From contig NZ_JAELTP010000001.1 of the NCBI RefSeq assembly GCF_016428915.1, forward strand, positions 1 to 64,000: 64,000 nt of DNA, given 5' to 3'. This document shows, in pieces, positions 37,636 to 46,387 of the stretch (its first letter is position 1; every line of letters begins with the position of its first letter). Source of the stretch: Pandoraea sp. ASV26. Its GTDB lineage: Bacteria; Pseudomonadota; Gammaproteobacteria; Burkholderiales; Burkholderiaceae. Below the pieces are notes generated by a model that was given only the letters and a program-made list of their open reading frames with translations, searched no databases and was not told the origin of the DNA. A program made the translations under genes and the position numbers.

Positions 37636-38397
37636 TCACTGCACGCGTGTCGGCGCTGCACTCTCGTTGGCACCGCTGATCTCGGCGGCTCCGGCGAGCA
37701 GCGCCACGTAGTGACGCAGCGCCCGCGCACGGGCTTGTTCGTACAACTGTGCGGCAATGCGTTCGGCCACGCGCTCGAAAGGCGGCATGCGTCCTTTGAC
37801 TCGCCGCTCGATGCGCACGATGTGAAAGCCGTAGCGCGTGTTCACCAGCCTCGGCAACACGCCCAGGCGGTCGCCGCAGAACAGCACCAGTTCAAACTCC
37901 GGCGCACCGCTGCCACGCGCGAGCATGCCCAGGCTGCCGCCTGCGCGGCCTGACGGACAATCCGACATCGTTCGCGCGACCGACTCGAACGAAGCCGGCT
38001 CGGCGAGCACCGCGTCCAGCGCCGCCTGCGCCCGGCTCAGCGTGCTCGATAGCGGCACGGCCGCCGACAACGCAAACAGGATGTGGCTCGCCTGCACCTT
38101 GTCGCCAACCCGGAACTGCCCTGCATGTTCGTGAAAGTAGGCCCGGCATTCGGCCTCGGTCGGACGACGCACCTGCACGTCTCGCGAGAAGAGCGCGTCG
38201 ACAACCGCGTCGTCGCTTACCCCCGCCTCATCGGTATCGGCCAGCAGCCGCAAGTCTCGCGCACGTTGACGCAGCAACTCGCGGCTCACGAGCGCGCGCT
38301 GCGCGGCGACTTCCGGATCGGCCGCATCGCGATGCAGATCGATCTCATCGGCAACACGGCGTGCGTCGATGACAATCCCGTTGACACGCAAAGACAT
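37636..38397 (-). CDS. parvulin-type peptidyl-prolyl isomerase (PpiC/NifM-like)
   Basis: The 253-residue protein has an N-terminal helical chaperone-like part and a C-terminal rotamase domain. Key segments are VQASHILFAL, FESVARTMSDCPSGRAGGSLGML and RYGFHIVRIERR, all typical of parvulins. No signal peptide is seen, so it is likely cytoplasmic. In related genomes such genes often accompany nitrate reductase operons; here no nar gene is near, and the client protein is unknown. Confidence 0.88.
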   Translation of the reverse strand: MSLRVNGIVIDARRVADEIDLHRDAADPEVAAQRALVSRELLRQRARDLRLLADTDEAGVSDDAVVDALFSRDVQVRRPTEAECRAYFHEHAGQFRVGDKVQASHILFALSAAVPLSSTLSRAQAALDAVLAEPASFESVARTMSDCPSGRAGGSLGMLARGSGAPEFELVLFCGDRLGVLPRLVNTRYGFHIVRIERRVKGRMPPFERVAERIAAQLYEQARARALRHYVALLAGAAEISGANESAAPTRVQ

Positions 38398-38800
38398 GAC
38401 GGACTCCCAACAAAACGTTCACTGCCACCGTTCACGCGCGTTAGCCGGCATTCTTTCGGCGCGCCGATCGTCCCGCCGTCAGAAAGCGTTCTGAAGACGA
38501 CGGCAGGCGCGTGCGAGTTGCACAGGCTTGCGGCTCACCGATCCGGAGAACTCACGCGCATCGACGGTGACTTTCGGAAGGGTCGCGAGATCGGTCTCGC
38601 GGCTGATGTGTGTGGCCGAGGGGATATTGAATTTCTCAAGCATGTCGCGCCCGTCGGCCACGCTGTTGTGCCGCACCCTCACGCCGTCATGCACAACGCA
38701 GTTGAGTTGTAGGCGATGCGCGCCAGAAAGGCAAATCGCGCGATGACGGTGCGCGAACCCGTTGCGCGCCGCACACACCCGTGTGCGGCGCAAGCAAGAC
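38398..38800. other. intergenic region with a weak small open frame
   Basis: About 400 bp between the PPIase start and the BASS transporter end. A minus-strand frame (38479-38643 or longer) may be a small gene. A strong hairpin (GCGCCGCACAC/GTGTGCGGCGC) at about 38765-38790 follows the transporter gene and may end its transcript, though it has no T-run. Confidence 0.5.
38479..38643 (-). CDS. possible small hypothetical protein
   Basis: A 54-residue frame starting MLEKFNIPSATHISRETD and ending ACRRLQNAF has a plausible residue mix; the frame is open upstream to 38835 with less protein-like content. There is no clear ribosome site and no known domain. It may be real, a gene remnant or chance. 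Confidence 0.3.
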   Translation of the reverse strand: MLEKFNIPSATHISRETDLATLPKVTVDAREFSGSVSRKPVQLARACRRLQNAF

Positions 38801-39754
38801 TCAATGAAGCGCACGCGTGGCCGTTGCCTGCGCATCGTTGGCGGTGCCGGTCGGACGACCGCGCCAGTAGCCTGCGAGCAGCGACCCCGAGAGGTTATGC
38901 CAAACGGAGAAGAGCGCGCCCGGCAGTGCGGCCAGCGGCGTGAAGTAGATCTTGCCGAGCGTGGCGGCCAGCCCCGAGTTCTGCATGCCGACTTCGATGG
39001 CCAGCGTGCGGCAGATCGATTCGTCGAAGCCCAGCAGGCGTCCGCCCCAATAACCGCCGAGCAGCCCCAGGCCGTTGTGCAGTATCACGCCGACCATCAC
39101 CAACGGCCCCACCGTGGCAATGTTGCCCTGATTCGCGCCGACCACCGCGCCGATGATGAGCACGATCGCCACCATCGAGACCAGCGGCAGATAGCCTTCG
39201 ACCGCGCGCACCGCACGACCGAGATAGCGGTTGATGAGCAGGCCCGCACCAATCGGCAACGCCACGATCTGAAGAATCGACAGCAGCATGCCCTCGACGT
39301 CCACCGCAATCGATGCATCGACGTACAAGCGCGTGAGCAACGGCGTGGCGAAGACGCCGACGAGCGTGGACATGGCGCTGATCGTGACCGACAGGGCCAC
39401 GTCGCCACGGGCGAGATAGATCATGACGTTCGATGCCGTGCCGCTTGCCACGCTACCGACGAGCACCATGCCCGCCGTCAGGTCGGGCGGCATGTGCAGC
39501 ACGCGTGCGATGACCCAGGCGGCCAGCGGCATGACGAGATAGTGCAGCACCACGCCCGCGACGATCGGCGCGGGACGCGTGAAGACGCGCTTGAAGTCGT
39601 CGAAGGTCAGCGTCACGCCCATCGCGAACATCACAACGGTCAGGAGCGCCGTGACGTGCGGCGTAATGCCGGAGAAGCTGCCGGGCGAAAGAAAGGCGAA
39701 AACGGACAGCAGCAGGGCCCACAACGGGAAGAGCCGGGTGACACGGGCGATCAT
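38801..39754 (-). CDS. bile acid:sodium symporter (BASS) family transporter
   Basis: The 317-residue inner-membrane protein has about ten helices. It has the BASS landmarks [48 protein letters not shown] (crossover/Na+ site) and [17 protein letters not shown]-like [19 protein letters not shown]. Bacterial members include PanS-like exporters or importers of pantoate and other organic acids. The start at 39754 is chosen because helix 1 begins there; the 31-residue extension to 39847 is doubtful. The substrate cannot be inferred. Confidence 0.92.
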   Translation of the reverse strand: MIARVTRLFPLWALLLSVFAFLSPGSFSGITPHVTALLTVVMFAMGVTLTFDDFKRVFTRPAPIVAGVVLHYLVMPLAAWVIARVLHMPPDLTAGMVLVGSVASGTASNVMIYLARGDVALSVTISAMSTLVGVFATPLLTRLYVDASIAVDVEGMLLSILQIVALPIGAGLLINRYLGRAVRAVEGYLPLVSMVAIVLIIGAVVGANQGNIATVGPLVMVGVILHNGLGLLGGYWGGRLLGFDESICRTLAIEVGMQNSGLAATLGKIYFTPLAALPGALFSVWHNLSGSLLAGYWRGRPTGTANDAQATATRALH

Positions 39755-40059
39755 GAAATCCTCGAAGAACGGGAGAGCGGCGCTTGCGCTGGCGAGCCGG
39801 TGCGGCTGGGGTGATGGAGATACCCCCAGCCTCGTCGCTTCTGCCATGCCCGGGCCGCCGGGCGCAAAAAGTTAATATTTTACTTATTTTGCGCAGCCCG
39901 CCCTTCCGGGAGAGTCCGGATGGCGCTGACCGGTGCTCACAGATGAGAATCGCGAGCCCTGCGCGCGAGATCGCGTGACGACGCACGAATGCCGGATGCG
40001 CAACTCAAGTTCATCGGAATGTTGAGTTGCGCACGCATCGTCGCTACCTCGGCGAGCGC
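39755..40059. other. intergenic region with AT-rich promoter patch and two hairpins
   Basis: GCGCAAAA (39862-39869) and TTTTGCGC (39887-39894) bracket an AT-rich patch that probably holds the BASS promoter on the minus strand. A second, perfect stem TGCGCAACTCA (39995-40005)/TGAGTTGCGCA (40021-40031) lies just past the rhlE stop and may end its transcript. No gene is seen. Confidence 0.5.
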
Positions 40060-41745
40060 TTAGTCGCGCTTGGATTTGCCCATGAGCAGGGCACCACCGG
40101 CCCCATCGCGGCGCGCCGGGCGCGAACCCCGCTGAGCGAAGTCACCGCGCTCGCTCCCCCCGCCCTGACCACGCGTGGCGTTCTGTGCATTCTGCGCATT
40201 ACGTCCATCGTGACCTTGACGCGGCGCAGCAACATTCTGCGCGGCACGCGCGGGCGCGCGTTGGGCATCGCCCTGACGCTTGGGTGCTGGCTGACGCTGG
40301 GCGCCTTGACCTGCGCTACCCACGGTTCCGGCGTTGACACCGGTGGCGGCCCTGCCGCCACGACCACCGCTACCGGTGTTCGCACCTTTGACACCATTGC
40401 CGCCATTGCCCCCATTGCCGCCCTGACGGCCCCCACGCTCGCCTTCGCGACGCGGCTTCGGCTCACCGCCCTGACGCGGCTCACGGGCTTCACGCGGTGC
40501 GCGTGCGGGTTGACGCGCGTCGTCACCGCCGCTGCGAGCGCCGCGGCCGCCGGCGCCTCGGCCTTGCGGCGTCTTGCGAATCGGTTGCGCCACGGCGTGC
40601 GGGTCCGGCTCGAAGCCCGGAATCACCTCACGGTCGATGGTGCGCTTGATGAGACGCTCGATCTGCGTGAGCAGCAGATGCTCGTCCACGCACACGAGCG
40701 ACACGGCTTCACCGTTTGCGCCTGCGCGACCCGTGCGGCCGATGCGGTGCACGTAGTCTTCCGCCACTTCCGGCAGATCGAAGTTGACCACATGCGGCAG
40801 TTGGTCGATGTCGATGCCGCGCGCGGCGATATCGGTCGCGACCAGTACTTGCAGCGTGCCGCTCTTGAATTCGGCGAGCGCGCGCGTACGAGCGCCCTGA
40901 CTCTTGTTGCCGTGAATGGCGAGTGCGGGAATGCCGCCCTTCGTCAACTGTTCGGCCAGACGGTTCGCGCCGTGCTTGGTGCGCGTGAACACGAGCACCT
41001 GGAACCAGTTGTGCTCGCGCACGAGGTGTTCGAGCAGTTCGCGCTTGCGGTCGCGATCGACCGGGTGAATCTTTTGCGCAACGGTCTCGGCGGTCGTGTT
41101 GCGACGCGCCACTTCGATCAGCGCGGGCGACTTGAGCAAACCGTCGGCCAGTTGCTTGATCTCGTCGGAGAACGTGGCCGAGAACAGCAGGTTCTGACGT
41201 TTCGCAGGCAGCACCGCGAGCACGCGGCGAATGTCGCGGATGAAGCCCATGTCGAGCATGCGGTCGGCTTCGTCGAGCACGAGAATCTCGACGCCGGACA
41301 GGTCGACCGTCTTTTGCTGCATGTGATCGAGCAGACGGCCCGGCGTGGCGACGAGAATATCCACGCCACGCGCCAATTGCTTGACCTGCGGCACCATCGA
41401 CACACCGCCGAACACGGTCATGGACGTGAGGTTCAGGTACTTGCCGTATTGCGTGACGCTTTCCTCGACCTGTGCCGCCAGTTCGCGCGTGGGGGTCAGC
41501 ACGAGCGCGCGCACGGAGCGCTTGCCGTTAGCCGCCGCAGGACGCGCACGCGAAGCGAGCATTTGCAGGATCGGCAGCGTGAAGCCTGCCGTTTTGCCGG
41601 TCCCGGTCTGGGCGCCGGCGAGCAGATCCCCGCCTTGCAGAACGGCCGGGATCGCTTGCAGTTGAATCGGAGTCGGGTGGGTATAGCCGAGGTCGGCAAC
41701 CGCACGCAGGATGTCGGCCGACAGGCCGAGCGTTTCAAAAGACAT
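40060..41745 (-). CDS. rhlE: DEAD-box ATP-dependent RNA helicase, RhlE type
   Basis: The 561-residue helicase has the Q-motif region ([16 protein letters not shown]), Walker [21 protein letters not shown] in [16 protein letters not shown] in [11 protein letters not shown] and [10 protein letters not shown]. The core ends near residue 380. A roughly 180-residue low-complexity tail follows, rich in Gly, Arg, Asn and Gln with GGNGGNGGNG and RGG-like groups, ending KSKRD. It likely helps cold adaptation, ribosome assembly or RNA decay. Such tails bind RNA and favour condensates. The upstream leader could form an imperfect hairpin (about 41758-41790). Confidence 0.92.
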   Translation of the reverse strand: MSFETLGLSADILRAVADLGYTHPTPIQLQAIPAVLQGGDLLAGAQTGTGKTAGFTLPILQMLASRARPAAANGKRSVRALVLTPTRELAAQVEESVTQYGKYLNLTSMTVFGGVSMVPQVKQLARGVDILVATPGRLLDHMQQKTVDLSGVEILVLDEADRMLDMGFIRDIRRVLAVLPAKRQNLLFSATFSDEIKQLADGLLKSPALIEVARRNTTAETVAQKIHPVDRDRKRELLEHLVREHNWFQVLVFTRTKHGANRLAEQLTKGGIPALAIHGNKSQGARTRALAEFKSGTLQVLVATDIAARGIDIDQLPHVVNFDLPEVAEDYVHRIGRTGRAGANGEAVSLVCVDEHLLLTQIERLIKRTIDREVIPGFEPDPHAVAQPIRKTPQGRGAGGRGARSGGDDARQPARAPREAREPRQGGEPKPRREGERGGRQGGNGGNGGNGVKGANTGSGGRGGRAATGVNAGTVGSAGQGAQRQPAPKRQGDAQRAPARAAQNVAAPRQGHDGRNAQNAQNATRGQGGGSERGDFAQRGSRPARRDGAGGALLMGKSKRD

Positions 41746-42104
41746 ATAAAGACCAATGCGCGGACTCCACGATGAGTGTCCCCGCGCGTATCGATGTTGT
41801 TTATTTTTGGTGGAATGCCCGCGTCGGGCGTGAGACGGGCATCGCGCTCATTTGGGCGACGCGCCGGAAGACGCCGGCAAGACGACCCGCCGGCGATGAA
41901 ATCAGCGGCTTGGCGGGCGAGGCCGTCGCGGGTACGGCCGTGTCTTGAAAGCGCGTAGTTTACCATGTGCCCTTTCCCAAGTCAGTCGAGATCGATGTTC
42001 GGGGTCCCGCGAGGTTCGATATCCGGACGTTGCACAACGCGTGCGGGCACCCCGGCCAGGCCGCTACACTGACGCCATTGCCCCAACACCCTGCCGCCCG
42101 CATC
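41746..42104. other. divergent region between rhlE and LysR genes
   Basis: About 360 bp. It contains the rhlE 5' leader, with an imperfect GC-rich hairpin near 41758-41790, and the LysR promoter region. An open frame from 41967 into the LysR gene exists, but its first 46 codons are not LysR-like. Confidence 0.4.
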
Positions 42105-43016
42105 GTGCGATTCGACCTGACCGATCTGCGTCTTTGCCTGCTGGTTGCCGACGCCGGCAGCATCACCGGCGGCGCCGAGCGCGCCCATCTGACGCTGGCC
42201 TCCGCCAGCGCGCGCATTCGCGGTCTCGAGGAAACGCTGGGCGTTGCGCTCTTCATGCGCCACCGCCAGGGCGTGATTCCCACGCCCGCCGGACGCGCCC
42301 TCCTCGCTCACGCCCGACGCGTGCTCGCCCAGATCGAACAGATGCGCGGCGAATTAGGCGAATACGCGGCCGGACTCAAGGGCAACGTACGCATTGCCTC
42401 CAACACCGTTGCGATGTCCGAGTTCCTGCCCGATCTGCTGGGAGCGTTCCTCGCCGAGCATCCGAACGTCGAGATTTCGCTGCGCGAGCAGACGAGTCCG
42501 GCGGTCGTGCAAGCGGTGCTCGAAGGCGCGGCGGACATCGGTGTCGTCTCCGACTGGATCGAACTGACGGGACTGGAGACGGTGCCGTTCCGGCAAGACC
42601 GGCTGGTGGTCGTCACGCCGCCGGCTCATACGCTTGCCGGGCAGCACGCGGTGGCGCTCATCGACATACTCGATACCGAATTCATCGGCCTGCCCGAACA
42701 AAGCGCGCTGGCCGAGCATCTGGACGGTCACGCCAGACGGGCCGGACGGCCCCTGCGCTACCGTCTGCGTCTGCGCGACTTCGACAGCCTGTGCCGCGCC
42801 GTGGCGGCTGGCGCAGCGTTGGGGATCGTGCCCCTGAGCGCCGCCAGGCGCTCGGCAGCCACGCTTGGCATCGGCATCGTGCCGCTCTCCGACCCGTGGG
42901 CACTGCGAACGCTGGTGCTGTGCGTGCGCGAGCGCGACGCCCTGCCTGTCTACGCACGGCAACTGCTTGAACGGCTGGCCGCTCCCGTCGCCACCAACGA
43001 AAACGGCACGACATAA
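42105..43016 (+). CDS. LysR-family transcriptional regulator
   Basis: This 303-residue LysR has an HTH (DLRLCLLVADAGSITGGAERAHLTLASASARIRGLEETLGVALF) and a periplasmic-binding-like effector domain (GNVRIASNTVAMSEFLPDLLGAFLAEHPNVEISL). I choose GTG 42105 because the family consensus begins with the sequence VRFDLTDLRL. The upstream ATG 41967 adds 46 unlike residues. It is divergent from rhlE and convergent with the NCS2 permease gene. Its targets are not evident. Confidence 0.88.
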   Translation: MRFDLTDLRLCLLVADAGSITGGAERAHLTLASASARIRGLEETLGVALFMRHRQGVIPTPAGRALLAHARRVLAQIEQMRGELGEYAAGLKGNVRIASNTVAMSEFLPDLLGAFLAEHPNVEISLREQTSPAVVQAVLEGAADIGVVSDWIELTGLETVPFRQDRLVVVTPPAHTLAGQHAVALIDILDTEFIGLPEQSALAEHLDGHARRAGRPLRYRLRLRDFDSLCRAVAAGAALGIVPLSAARRSAATLGIGIVPLSDPWALRTLVLCVRERDALPVYARQLLERLAAPVATNENGTT

Positions 43017-43027
43017 ACGTCGTGCCG
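43004..43027. terminator. hairpin spanning the LysR stop codon
   Basis: CGGCACGAC (43004-43012) pairs perfectly with GTCGTGCCG (43019-43027). It lies between the convergent LysR and permease genes and lacks a T-run, so termination strength is uncertain. Confidence 0.45.
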
Positions 43028-43077
43028 CTCTGGGGTCATGCCATCTCGCCATCCCTTTGGCGGGAGGGCGCGGCGAA

Positions 43078-44385
43078 TTACATCGCCGCCGGCCTCGATG
43101 CCCCGCGCCCGCGCAGCAGCGCGTACAGGATGATCGCGCCGAACGTGGCGCAGCCGATGCCGCCCAGCGAGAAGCTGCCGAACTTCAGGGTGAAGTCGCC
43201 TGCGCCGAGCACCAGCGTGACCGCCGCGACGATCAGGTTGCGGTTATCCGAGAAGTCGACCTTGTTCTGCACCCAGATGCGCGCGCCGGCCACCGTGATG
43301 AGACCGAACACCACGATCGACACACCGCCGAGCACCGGGCCGGGAATCGTCTGGATGACGGCGCCGAACTTCGGCGAGAAGCCGAGCACCAGCGCGATCA
43401 CCGCCGCCACGGCGAAGACCAGCGTCGAGTAGATTTTCGTCACCGCCATCACGCCGATATTCTCGGCATACGTGGTCACGCCCGTGCCGCCGACGCTGCC
43501 CGACACGATGGTCGCCAGCCCGTCGCCGAGGAAGGCGCGGCCCATGTAGCGGTCGAGGTTCTGCCCGGTCATGGCGCTCACCGCCTTGATGTGCCCGAGG
43601 TTTTCCGCCACCAGAATGATGGCGATGGGGGCGAGCAGCACCATGGCTTCCGGCTTGAACACCGGCGCGGCGAAATGCGGCAGACCGAACCACGCCGCGT
43701 TGGCCACGATAGCGAAGTCGATCGGCTTGCCCAGCCCCATGCCGTTGGTCAGCACGGCGTACAGCGCGTAGGCGAGCAACAGGCCCACGAGAATCAGCAG
43801 ACGCTGCACCATGCCGCGTGCGAACACCGCCACGAGGCCCACGCACAGCACCGTCGCGAGCGCCATCCACGTGTCGAAGCTCGTGGCCGAGACGCCCTTC
43901 ACGGCGACCGGCGCCAGATTCAGGCCGATGACCGCCACCACGGCGCCCGTGACCACCGGCGGCATGAGCGCTTCGATCCAGCGCGTGCCGACGGCCATCA
44001 CGATCAGGCCGATGATGGCGTAGAGCACGCCACAGGCGATGATGCCGCCAAGCGCCACGGGGATATTCAGGTTCGGACCGCTGCCTGCATAGCCCGTCAC
44101 CGAAATGACGAGGCCGATGAAGGCGAAGCTCGAGCCGAGATAGCTGGGCACGCGCCCGCCAACGAGCACGAAGAAGAGCAACGTGCCGATGCCCGACATG
44201 AAGATCGCGAGGTTCGGGTCGAAGCCCATGAGCAACGGTGCGAGCACGGTCGAGCCGAACATGGCGACCACGTGTTGCACCCCCATTGCGATGGTCTGCG
44301 GCCAGGGCAAACGCTCATCGGGGGCGATCACGCGGCCGGAGCCCGTGTCCTGTTGCTGCCACTTCGGGAAATAACCCTCAGCCAT
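43078..44385 (-). CDS. NCS2-family nucleobase:cation symporter (uracil/xanthine permease)
   Basis: The 435-residue permease belongs to the UraA/RutG/PbuX family with 14 helices. Landmarks are QTIAMGVQHVVAMFGSTVLAPLLMGFDP at the start, GLIVMAVGTRWIEALMPPVVTGAVV, MVLLAPIAIILVAENLGHIKAVSAMTGQN (the substrate Glu in helix 8) and GSVGGTGVTTYAENIGVMAVT. The closest type is uracil permease. It is monocistronic and not next to nucleobase catabolism genes. Confidence 0.92.
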   Translation of the reverse strand: MAEGYFPKWQQQDTGSGRVIAPDERLPWPQTIAMGVQHVVAMFGSTVLAPLLMGFDPNLAIFMSGIGTLLFFVLVGGRVPSYLGSSFAFIGLVISVTGYAGSGPNLNIPVALGGIIACGVLYAIIGLIVMAVGTRWIEALMPPVVTGAVVAVIGLNLAPVAVKGVSATSFDTWMALATVLCVGLVAVFARGMVQRLLILVGLLLAYALYAVLTNGMGLGKPIDFAIVANAAWFGLPHFAAPVFKPEAMVLLAPIAIILVAENLGHIKAVSAMTGQNLDRYMGRAFLGDGLATIVSGSVGGTGVTTYAENIGVMAVTKIYSTLVFAVAAVIALVLGFSPKFGAVIQTIPGPVLGGVSIVVFGLITVAGARIWVQNKVDFSDNRNLIVAAVTLVLGAGDFTLKFGSFSLGGIGCATFGAIILYALLRGRGASRPAAM

Positions 44386-44590
44386 GTCGATCTTCTCCTG
44401 TGTGCCGTGCCGTATCTAACGGCACGCGCGGAACCTGGGTCGATGGGAAAACTGGCGGCAGTGTACGGAGCGCCTGCACGGAAGGCAAGGCGAGAAAAAG
44501 CGGGTCCCCGATATCGCTGATATCCCCGCTACGTCGACCCGGCACGACAGACCGGCACTAACGCTTGATTAACGCTTGATTAACGCTGGA

Positions 44591-46387
44591 CTACCGCTTG
44601 GCGAGGCCCTGGAGAATCACGTCGGCCAACCCGGTGTAGTTGCCGTCGAAATGGTGGCCGCCCGGCATCTTCACGACCTGAACACGCCTGGGATCGAGCC
44701 CCGGGCAGTTGCTGTCGTCTTCATCGGCCCCGTAGACGCACATCGCCATGCCATCGGGCAGACGCTCCACTTCCGGACGAATCGGCAAGCCGTTCTGGCT
44801 CGACATCACCCAGTTGGTCATGCGGAATTCGAAATCCGCTTTTTGGCCAAGTCCCATCAGCACGAGCAACCCGACACGCTCGCGGGCCACGGGGGGCAGG
44901 CGATTGACCATGAACGGCAGCACGTCGGCGCCCTGGGAATAGCCGATGAGAATCACGCGCTTCTTGTTCCACCGGGTCTGATAGAAGCGCATGAGACGGT
45001 CGATGTCGAGCGCGCCGGACGCCGGGGTACGCGCCGACCAGAAGTAACGCAGCGAATCGACGCCGACCACCGGGATGCCGTGCGCGGAGAGCGCCCCGGC
45101 AACGTCGCGGTCGAGTCCGGCCCAGCCGCCATCGCCCGACATCAGGATCGCGAAGGTATCGGCCAGGTTCGCGGCAGGCTTGCCCGTGGCCGGCACCTCG
45201 ATGACCGGCAGATCGGCCACGGCGGCAGGCGGACGGGCCGTGCCCGCCACGTGATGGGCGTTCAGGCGGCGGAAAGCGTTCTTGTACTGCGTCATCCAGT
45301 CGGCCAGCACAGGCGCGGACGGCGCCCCCGTGGCGGTCGGCGTACCGGAGGTATCCACGGCGCCCAGACTGCCCGCGAGCCCGCCGACGAGCCAGGTTGA
45401 ATTCGGCGTGCGCGCGGCGAACTCCTGCGCGACGCGATCGGAACAACGCGGCGCACGCGCGGCAGCGCTACCGACCGGGCTACTGACCGGCCCCCCCATC
45501 GTCATCCACGGTGCGCTCATGACGGGGGCAGGCAGCAACCGCATCGGCGCGCCGCCGGCCGTGTGCGTGATGCCGCGCCCGAAGTGCACGCCCTCGCCCT
45601 GGCACAACGGCCGGGACATCGGCAACACCGGGCAGAAGTCGACCGACAGCGCCCCCGAGAACGTGTCGCTGCCTGCCTGCGCGAGCATGGCGTAGGCGAA
45701 CGTGCCGCCCACGCCGTCGCCCACGAGAATCGGCGGCGTGTAGCCCGGCAGCTTCACCGCCGCCTCGACCCATCGGCCGAAGTTGTCGAGATCGCCCGCC
45801 GCGTAGACGCAGGCAATGTCGTCCTTGGTGTAGTTGGCCATCAACCTCGCGGTGTCGATGCCGGCCACCAGCGCGCCGGTATCCGCAAGCGCGCGGGCCA
45901 TGCGCTCCGCACGCGGTGTCCAGCCATCGTCGTCCGAGAAGAAGAGTACCGTCGCATTCGCCTCGCCCTGCGGCCGGAAGATGGGCACGTTCTCGAAGCG
46001 GCCATGCGTCATGATCTCCGGCGCAGCGCCGCCCGCGCTTCGGAACGCGGCCGCGCCGGCGGCGGCAGCGGCCGCCTGAGGCATCACGGGGGAAGCCACG
46101 CTCGACGCCGCAGCGGGCGACTGCGCAACCGGACCCGCCTTGAGGGCGGGCCTCAGTACGTTGGGGCGATTCCCCGCTGCCTTCGCTGCTGGCGTCGCTT
46201 CACTCGGTTGTGGCGAAGCCGCCGTCTGGGCCAGCGCGGCGACCGGCGTCATCGTCACGGCCCACACCGCTGCACTCACCGCGACGCGACGTCCCCAGCG
46301 CCGCGTGTCGCCGGCGTGCTTGCGATTGCGCGATCCCACGCGCGCTTCGTTAGACTCGCCGTACGTCACCATCGTCTGCCCTGTCAT
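44591..46387 (-). CDS. acvB: AcvB/VirJ-type periplasmic serine hydrolase (aminoacyl-phosphatidylglycerol hydrolase)
   Basis: The 598-residue exported protein has a signal peptide ending PVAALAQ and two VirJ-like halves. The first has FFSDDDGWTPRAERMARALADTGALVAGIDT. The second has SGDGGWAGLDRDVAGALSAHGIPVVGVDS and the nucleophile elbow GYSQGADVLPF. In Agrobacterium the related AcvB is reported to hydrolyse lysyl-phosphatidylglycerol made by the LpiA/MprF enzyme encoded beside it. Here the start overlaps the mprF stop (ATGA), supporting the same pairing. In that arrangement AcvB would limit the lipid modification. Confidence 0.88.
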   Translation of the reverse strand: MTGQTMVTYGESNEARVGSRNRKHAGDTRRWGRRVAVSAAVWAVTMTPVAALAQTAASPQPSEATPAAKAAGNRPNVLRPALKAGPVAQSPAAASSVASPVMPQAAAAAAGAAAFRSAGGAAPEIMTHGRFENVPIFRPQGEANATVLFFSDDDGWTPRAERMARALADTGALVAGIDTARLMANYTKDDIACVYAAGDLDNFGRWVEAAVKLPGYTPPILVGDGVGGTFAYAMLAQAGSDTFSGALSVDFCPVLPMSRPLCQGEGVHFGRGITHTAGGAPMRLLPAPVMSAPWMTMGGPVSSPVGSAAARAPRCSDRVAQEFAARTPNSTWLVGGLAGSLGAVDTSGTPTATGAPSAPVLADWMTQYKNAFRRLNAHHVAGTARPPAAVADLPVIEVPATGKPAANLADTFAILMSGDGGWAGLDRDVAGALSAHGIPVVGVDSLRYFWSARTPASGALDIDRLMRFYQTRWNKKRVILIGYSQGADVLPFMVNRLPPVARERVGLLVLMGLGQKADFEFRMTNWVMSSQNGLPIRPEVERLPDGMAMCVYGADEDDSNCPGLDPRRVQVVKMPGGHHFDGNYTGLADVILQGLAKR

